A DNA stretch of 11,310 nucleotides from Bacteroidales bacterium (GTDB taxonomy: Bacteria > Bacteroidota > Bacteroidia > Bacteroidales > WCHB1-69): contig JAEEUY010000266.1 in NCBI GenBank assembly GCA_016290715.1, positions 1 to 11,310 on the forward strand, written 5' to 3'. This document shows, in pieces, positions 6,587 to 11,310 of the stretch. The notes beneath the pieces are model-generated. The model ran no database searches, was not told the origin of the DNA, and saw nothing but the letters and a program-made list of their open reading frames with translations. Made by a program: the position numbers and the translations under genes. The stretch's first letter is position 1. Each line of letters begins with the position of its first letter.

Positions 6587-8017
6587 TTATACTTGTGATT
6601 CAAAAAACGAATCGTTAAAATTAATCAGATAAACTTGTTGGGTAGCACGTGTAAGCGCAGTATAAAGCCACCTCAAATAGGATTTGGTTAATATTCCGTC
6701 GCGTATCAACCCCTGATCCAACAATACACACGCCCACTGTCCCCCTTGTGTTTTATGGCAAGTCATGGCATACGAAAATTTCACTTGGACCGCATTCAAA
6801 AAAGGATCTGATTTCATTTTGGCGTAGAACTCTTTTTTGGTTGGAATATCAGCATAATCCTCACTAACGGCGTGATACAAGGCTTCGCTTTGTTCTTCCG
6901 ACAAAGAGGCATTTTCACTGTCAAGACTCTCCAAAATGATCTTGATGTCCACATTGTCATGATTGGGGTAATCGCAAAGTCGTACCGTAACATCAGCAAA
7001 ATGAAAGCCATAGAGCTCCTGTCTTTTATTGATGGATAAAATTTCCATAGCATCACCATTGGCTAAAAAGCCCACTTCTCTGTCATCCTGAATCCAAAAA
7101 TAATTATTCTTAACGGCAATCAGATAGTCGCCGGCGGCAAGTTGCTCTTCCCTATATAAAATGCGATGCCTTATTTCCTGATTGTAGATATAGGCTCTTT
7201 TGTTAGAATAGGTAATTACAACGATGTCGTCAGGTTCGTGTTTTGCATAAAGAGAATGCAGTAATTCTTCCAATTCTTCTCCATCAACACGCTGGCAATC
7301 AGGATAAACAGGAGGTGAAAAGAGGGGAAATGAACACTCATTCCGGGACATTTTATTGCGAAGACGAGTGGCATTGTATAGTATTCCTGAATTTTGCGAC
7401 TGGCGGGTAACATCAACAAGAGAGCAAGAGTTGGCATTCAAAGAGAAATTGCGTTTGATATAATCCACATCAAGAGCGGGGCTTTCCTCAAAATGAACTG
7501 GAGGGAGCTGTGCAGCATCTCCCACTAGCAACAGTTGGCAATTCTGACCTTCAAAGACATACGAAAAAAGGTCTTCCAAAAGGCTGGAATTGCCAAAAAC
7601 AGAAGTATCCACTACCCCATCAGCAATCATTGAAGCTTCATCCACAATAAAGATGGTATTTTGCAAACGGTTAGGTCGGCGTGAAAAGATGCGGACACCA
7701 TCTTTCATCTTACTATAATACAAGCATTTATGAATAGTATAAGCTTTTTGTGAGGCATAAAGCGAAAACACTTTGGCCGAACGTCCTGTAGGTGCCAGCA
7801 AAATACAATTTTTACGAAAACCCTTGAGGGTGCGTACCAATGCACCCACCAACGTGGTTTTGCCAGTACCGGCATAGCCATTCAACACAAAGAGCTGGTT
7901 CTCCGCTGGAGCGCAAACAAAATCCGCCAGCATTTGCGCAACAACTTCCTGACTTTTAGTAAATTGAAACGGTATCTGCTGCTGAAGAATGGTCAAGAAA
8001 TCGTTTTTAGAAAGCAT
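6587..8017 (-). CDS. Compact RecD/UvrD-like superfamily 1 ATP-dependent DNA helicase
   Basis: Numbered from the ATG at 8017 (476 aa), the motifs appear in order. Walker A GYAGTGKTT is at 47-55 (K53), followed by LLAPTGRSAKVFS (motif Ia). Walker B FIVDEAS is at 123-129, GDAAQLPP (motif III) at 166-173 and TRQS (motif IV) at 204-207. The UvrD_C_2-type end has FSYAMTCHKTQGGQW (414-428, motif V) and YTALTRA (452-458, motif VI with R457). This order fits RecD-type SF1B helicases, which move 5' to 3' on single-stranded DNA. It is far shorter than RecD2 (about 700-800 aa): the region before the motor is only about 45 residues, with no long N-terminal domain. No recB or recC is adjacent, so it probably acts outside a RecBCD complex, in repair or replication. 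A TTG at 8029 is an alternative start. The ATG gives an 11-nt overlap with tamL, suggesting translational coupling. Confidence 0.93.
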   Translation of the reverse strand: MLSKNDFLTILQQQIPFQFTKSQEVVAQMLADFVCAPAENQLFVLNGYAGTGKTTLVGALVRTLKGFRKNCILLAPTGRSAKVFSLYASQKAYTIHKCLYYSKMKDGVRIFSRRPNRLQNTIFIVDEASMIADGVVDTSVFGNSSLLEDLFSYVFEGQNCQLLLVGDAAQLPPVHFEESPALDVDYIKRNFSLNANSCSLVDVTRQSQNSGILYNATRLRNKMSRNECSFPLFSPPVYPDCQRVDGEELEELLHSLYAKHEPDDIVVITYSNKRAYIYNQEIRHRILYREEQLAAGDYLIAVKNNYFWIQDDREVGFLANGDAMEILSINKRQELYGFHFADVTVRLCDYPNHDNVDIKIILESLDSENASLSEEQSEALYHAVSEDYADIPTKKEFYAKMKSDPFLNAVQVKFSYAMTCHKTQGGQWACVLLDQGLIRDGILTKSYLRWLYTALTRATQQVYLINFNDSFFESQV

Positions 8018-10445
8018 GACCGATTCCAAAGATTATGTTCATAGACTTATTCAACCCCTCTTCCCCATTTACTTTCATAAAGCGAAGCCAACGACTTCCC
8101 GGGGTGCTTCCGGGATCATAAATCGGAATAGCGGCATCCAAACGAATGATAAAGAAATTGAAATCGAAGCGGAGACCGAAACCCGCACCAATGGCAATCT
8201 CTTTATAAAACCGATTTAACTGGAAATCAGCGTTAGGCATATCCTCATCTTTACGAGTAAGCCATATATTTCCTGCATCCACAAAAATACCATACTTGAT
8301 AAATTTATAGAGGGTGCCACGATACTCTAAATTCAACTCCAACTTGATATCCCCTACACGCACATCATTCACCACTTTCTCGTTTGTATTGTAATAGGAA
8401 CCAGGGCCCAACGTACGATAATCCCACGCTCTCATACTATTAGAACCACCCAAGAAGAAGCTCTTTTCAAAAGGCAGTGTGGTCGCATTCCACAGGGGAA
8501 TGGCAATACCCAAATTAAAACGGGTAGCCACCGAATTTTTTGGATTAATAATATACGTATATCTCAAATCCAATTCAGCCAATTCGTAATTACCGTATCT
8601 GCTTCCAAAAACCGTAAAATGACCCTCATCGTTGCGAGGAGCTTTCGCCAAAGTATTGATAGCCGATATCAGCATTCCTGAAGATTCCAACTTTAGCCTC
8701 ATTATCAATGAATTACTCTTATCCTTGAAAGGATGCACATAGGTAAGACCATATTTAAAGGAAAGCAAAATATTGTCTTTGTACTTTTCTTGGAAATCCT
8801 TGGAATACCATTTGATTACTTCTTGGAATTCTTCCCCATGCGTAGAGATATTGATAACACTCAGGTCAATTGGTGTAATGATATGGCTCAACTTCTCGTT
8901 ATGTGCCAAATTATATACCCACGCAAAATTATACAATCCTCTCTCATACAAATCATTATACTGGTAATGGGCACCTAATTTCAGACCTGTACCATAATTA
9001 ACCGCTTCAATTTTTTGTGTTTTGCGGAAAAAGAGCAGTCTTCTGAAATCCATCGAAACTTCACCACCCACTTCCCTGCTTTCCAACTGAAAAGCCTTTT
9101 CTCCTTCCTGACGATTCAAACGCAATCGAAAACCCAAAGCACCATAAACATTGATATTAAAATATTCAGCACTCCGAAACAGATTCTTGTTTGAATAGGT
9201 CAACGACAGACTTGTACGGTCGCTGCGGGCATCAAACTCACCTGCCAAAGAATGTAATTTGTTGCGGGTCAAGCGATAGACTGTGTTCAAATAACCCGTT
9301 TTTTGGATTGTATCTCTCTTTGCACTATTTTCCAAAATACTGATATCAATATAGCTGAAATTTTTCAAGTCGCTGAGTTTTTTTCGAGACCGGGAGACAA
9401 GATTCTGGGAATATAGTTCGCCCTGTTTTGTTAAAATATTATCAATCAATATTCTATAACGGATATCAGGAATCGGCTTATCTTTTGCACGTTTGGAAAT
9501 AGAATCCCTATTAACAGTAATGAACAAATAATTGGTTTCATCTTTTCTCCGGTGATACTTCGTTTTCAATCCGTGGTTTTCATAATCGAACAAGGGATTA
9601 TAATTAGGATAAACGACTACACTTCCAAAATAATATTTGTAGGCGTGTTTGTCTCGAATCTCTTCATCTGTGATTCTGGAAAAGTTAACCAATACTTTTA
9701 CTGCCAATGTCCTATTTCCCTTTTTATTACGCTTTTCGTCCGATTTCAACGTGTCTATTTCAAAAGAGACAATATCATCTGACACATAATAATAGCCATG
9801 ATCTCGAATATTGTTGACCATCCGGGTACGTTCCTTCAACAAATTATCTGCGCTATAGCGTTCCCCTCGTTTCAGCAAGGTATTGACGGTATCTTTCAAA
9901 ATCATTCTTTTATATTCAAAGATATCAATATCATAGTGAATATCACGAATAAAATAGGGCTCATTGGCTTCCACAAAATAGTTCACATCCGCTTTATGAC
10001 GGCGCGGGTGCAGTTTGTTAGGTTCCTTATAGTTGATCTCGTACCAAACGCGAGCATTGAAATAACCCAGATTTTTGGTGGCAATTTGCAGTTGTTCTAA
10101 AGAGTAGCTGATTTGAGTCGTATCCAACAGCACCAATTCTTCTCCTAATTCCCGCATACGCTTGTTGTATTTTGTATCTTTCACCACGTTGCCGAGCGAA
10201 TCAACCTTAGGCTGGTGGTTCACGTAACGTGTTGCCTTTATGGGAAAAACATCCAGAAACTTTGTATTAGGAATAGGACGGAGGGTATATTGCAGATCGC
10301 CAAACTCATTCCCTTTTCTATCCACTACCTTAACTGTGTTCTTGGCTAACCAGTATTGCCCATCCACAAGATTTTTAGATGGATTACAAGCGGTAACCAA
10401 AATAGCAACAAGTAAGAAAATGGAATATAATAGTCGGCGCATCAT
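8007..10445 (-). CDS. tamL: TamL-like BamA/TamA-family outer-membrane lipoprotein
   Basis: The protein has 812 aa. Residues 1-20 are a lipoprotein signal with lipobox LVTAC (C20), so the N-terminus should be acylated; a lipidated TamA is the TamL form known in Bacteroidota. Residues about 28-400 look like POTRA repeats, with helices such as SLEQLQIATKNLGYFNARV (115-133), YSADNLLKERTRMVNNIRD (197-215) and LYSQNLVSRSRKKLSDL (344-360). From about 400 to the end is an Omp85 beta-barrel. It has FFLGGSNSMRAWDYRTLGPGS at 663-683, whose MRAW is the counterpart of the VRGF loop-6 motif. FVDAGNIW is at 719-726, and the last residue is the aromatic F812 of a beta-signal. Related proteins assemble outer-membrane proteins or surface structures, TamA together with TamB. 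No tamB lies downstream; a helicase does. Its ATG shares one base with the lolA stop (TAATG). A second ATG one codon on is equally possible. Confidence 0.92.
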   Translation of the reverse strand: MMRRLLYSIFLLVAILVTACNPSKNLVDGQYWLAKNTVKVVDRKGNEFGDLQYTLRPIPNTKFLDVFPIKATRYVNHQPKVDSLGNVVKDTKYNKRMRELGEELVLLDTTQISYSLEQLQIATKNLGYFNARVWYEINYKEPNKLHPRRHKADVNYFVEANEPYFIRDIHYDIDIFEYKRMILKDTVNTLLKRGERYSADNLLKERTRMVNNIRDHGYYYVSDDIVSFEIDTLKSDEKRNKKGNRTLAVKVLVNFSRITDEEIRDKHAYKYYFGSVVVYPNYNPLFDYENHGLKTKYHRRKDETNYLFITVNRDSISKRAKDKPIPDIRYRILIDNILTKQGELYSQNLVSRSRKKLSDLKNFSYIDISILENSAKRDTIQKTGYLNTVYRLTRNKLHSLAGEFDARSDRTSLSLTYSNKNLFRSAEYFNINVYGALGFRLRLNRQEGEKAFQLESREVGGEVSMDFRRLLFFRKTQKIEAVNYGTGLKLGAHYQYNDLYERGLYNFAWVYNLAHNEKLSHIITPIDLSVINISTHGEEFQEVIKWYSKDFQEKYKDNILLSFKYGLTYVHPFKDKSNSLIMRLKLESSGMLISAINTLAKAPRNDEGHFTVFGSRYGNYELAELDLRYTYIINPKNSVATRFNLGIAIPLWNATTLPFEKSFFLGGSNSMRAWDYRTLGPGSYYNTNEKVVNDVRVGDIKLELNLEYRGTLYKFIKYGIFVDAGNIWLTRKDEDMPNADFQLNRFYKEIAIGAGFGLRFDFNFFIIRLDAAIPIYDPGSTPGSRWLRFMKVNGEEGLNKSMNIIFGIGHAF

Positions 10446-11086
10446 TATCTCATATCATTGATTTCCACTCCCGGGTATTTTGTTTGGTCAAATTTGAACA
10501 AGGCATCCGACAAAGAAACATTCGCAACAAATTTATCAAAATAATAACTCATAATGGTGTTATCTTTTTCATAAATAGCGATACGCACAATTTCCCTTTT
10601 ATTCTTATCAATAAACATGCGGATTTTGTAATAGGAATGACCCTTTTTGGGAGTCATGTCAATAAGTTGAATTGTTTTCCCTCTATCCACCTCTTCACGA
10701 ATGAATTTGGCCGTATAATCCTTTTGCCAATTTTTCAGCAAAGCGGCAGGATTAATCAAGTCATCATCGCTTTCCTCATAGTTGTAAACAGAAACCTCAT
10801 TAGTGGATTTTTGATAATTCCACATTGTTTCTCCATCGCAATAGAAATATTGATTGTCAAACGAAAGATAATACTTATTCCCTTTTATGCAAGCTTTTCC
10901 CGTAAGCGCTGTGGTAACTTTTTTATCTTTCTCCGACTTATAAGTATAATCAATCTGCATGGTGGACATCGCTTGATATTTTTGGGCAAGCTTTTGCATT
11001 ATTTCCGTCGCCCCGCCGTCCACGTTTTGTGCTGAAAGCGTCGCTATAGCCATGCAAAACAGTATCAAGAAAAGTTTTTTCATCAT
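10445..11086 (-). CDS. lolA: LolA-like periplasmic lipoprotein carrier
   Basis: The protein has 213 aa. A signal peptide covers residues 1-19 or 20 (MMKK, hydrophobic core, LSAQ). The rest fits the LolA fold, a half-barrel that shields lipid: IMQKLAQKYQAMSTMQIDYTYKS (29-51), GKACIKGNKYYLSFDNQYFYCDGETMWNYQKSTNEVSVYNY (63-103), an acidic stretch (104-110), LLKNWQKDYTAKF, then paired strands ending MFIDKNKREIVRIAIYEKDN. LolA takes lipoproteins released from the inner membrane to the outer membrane. Bacteroidota usually lack a recognisable LolB, so delivery there is not well defined. The gene lies between rfbD (4-nt gap) and tamL (1-nt overlap), next to a lipoprotein that could be its cargo. The start could be either of two adjacent ATGs (11086 or 11083). 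Confidence 0.9.
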   Translation of the reverse strand: MMKKLFLILFCMAIATLSAQNVDGGATEIMQKLAQKYQAMSTMQIDYTYKSEKDKKVTTALTGKACIKGNKYYLSFDNQYFYCDGETMWNYQKSTNEVSVYNYEESDDDLINPAALLKNWQKDYTAKFIREEVDRGKTIQLIDMTPKKGHSYYKIRMFIDKNKREIVRIAIYEKDNTIMSYYFDKFVANVSLSDALFKFDQTKYPGVEINDMR

Positions 11087-11090
11087 GGAT

Positions 11091-11310
11091 TTATTTTATA
11101 TCGTGTTCAAAATTATAAATAATTTCGGGCATATTCCTTTTCAAACTCTCATTCCAATCAGGAATCATGTAATTTAGACTATCCTCCACCTTCGAAAGAT
11201 TAAAAACAGAATAAGCAGGGCGTTGGACTTTTGATGGGTAATCTTTTGTTGCAATGGGGTTAACCTTACACTTTTTATGCGCCAATTTCATGATTTCACA
11301 GGCGAAATCG
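11091..11310 (-). CDS. rfbD: dTDP-4-dehydrorhamnose reductase, C-terminal 72 residues (5' end outside window)
   Basis: The frame is open to the right edge, and its upstream codons read DFACEI before the internal Met at 11291, so that Met is not the start. The visible tail DFACEIMKLAHKKCKVNPI, then YPSKVQRPAYSVFNLSKV, then IPDWNESLKR matches the C-terminus of RfbD/RmlD. In that family, RPAYSVLDKSKI and a Trp followed by SL near the end are conserved. The enzyme makes dTDP-L-rhamnose, a precursor of O-antigen and capsule sugars, by NAD(P)H reduction in the cytosol. The Rossmann domain is not visible. The stop TAA lies 4 nt before the lolA start, so the genes are probably co-transcribed. Confidence 0.88.
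   Translation of the reverse strand, partial: DFACEIMKLAHKKCKVNPIATKDYPSKVQRPAYSVFNLSKVEDSLNYMIPDWNESLKRNMPEIIYNFEHDIK

Noticed and set aside
6099..6632. 177-aa open frame on the plus strand
   Set aside because: It is antisense to the TonB-domain gene and the ends of its neighbours, with no family features and a His/Phe/Arg-rich composition typical of a shadow.
8018..8029. TTG start for the helicase giving 480 aa
   Set aside because: The ATG at 8017 is nearer the usual spacing and the extra four residues have no support; TTG cannot be fully excluded.
10484..11035. 183-aa open frame on the plus strand
   Set aside because: It lies wholly opposite the well-supported lolA-like gene and shows no recognisable domain; it is an antisense shadow.
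11091..11291. A complete 66-aa small protein starting at 11291
   Set aside because: The frame stays open upstream to the window edge and the residues match the C-terminus of RfbD, so it is a partial gene.

Overview
The window looks like chromosomal DNA from a member of the Bacteroidota, most likely the order Bacteroidales. It is AT-rich. Its secreted proteins have the short signal peptides ending in L-S-A-Q that are common in this phylum. The genes lack clear Shine-Dalgarno sequences and have A/T-rich leaders. The one intergenic promoter carries a Bacteroidota TAnnTTTG -7 element. A lipid-anchored TamA-type outer-membrane protein (TamL-like) is another Bacteroidota mark. All ten protein genes lie on the minus strand, so transcription runs from high to low coordinates, and almost no DNA is non-coding.

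Right block (11310 down to 4946): six genes in a head-to-tail run with gaps of 4 nt or less, or short overlaps. The order is the 3' end of rfbD (dTDP-L-rhamnose synthesis), lolA-like (periplasmic lipoprotein carrier), tamL-like (lipidated TamA/BamA-family barrel), a compact RecD/UvrD-type helicase, a small TonB-C-terminal-domain protein with no membrane anchor, and a divergent aroA (EPSP synthase). They look like one transcript whose promoter lies outside the window. LolA next to TamL makes functional sense: a lipoprotein carrier beside a lipid-anchored outer-membrane assembly factor.

Middle block (4945 down to 1290): a 53-nt intergenic region holds the best promoter candidate, bracketed by a 7-bp inverted repeat. 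It drives a TerC/Alx-family membrane protein, dxr (isoprenoid MEP pathway) and rseP (site-2 intramembrane protease). The dxr-rseP pair is a widely conserved neighbourhood.

Left block (1257 to 1): the first 419 residues of a secreted multidomain protein (signal peptide, an uncharacterised beta-rich domain, a chitobiase/hexosaminidase C-terminal-like domain, and an OB-fold-like domain). It runs off the window.

Most of this is housekeeping and envelope biogenesis. I found no CRISPR array, RNA gene, insertion sequence or convincing new defence or metabolic system. The most unusual items are the anchorless TonB-domain protein, the active-site substitutions and uneven base composition of aroA, and the truncated surface protein. 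No stretch above 300 bases lacks a gene.
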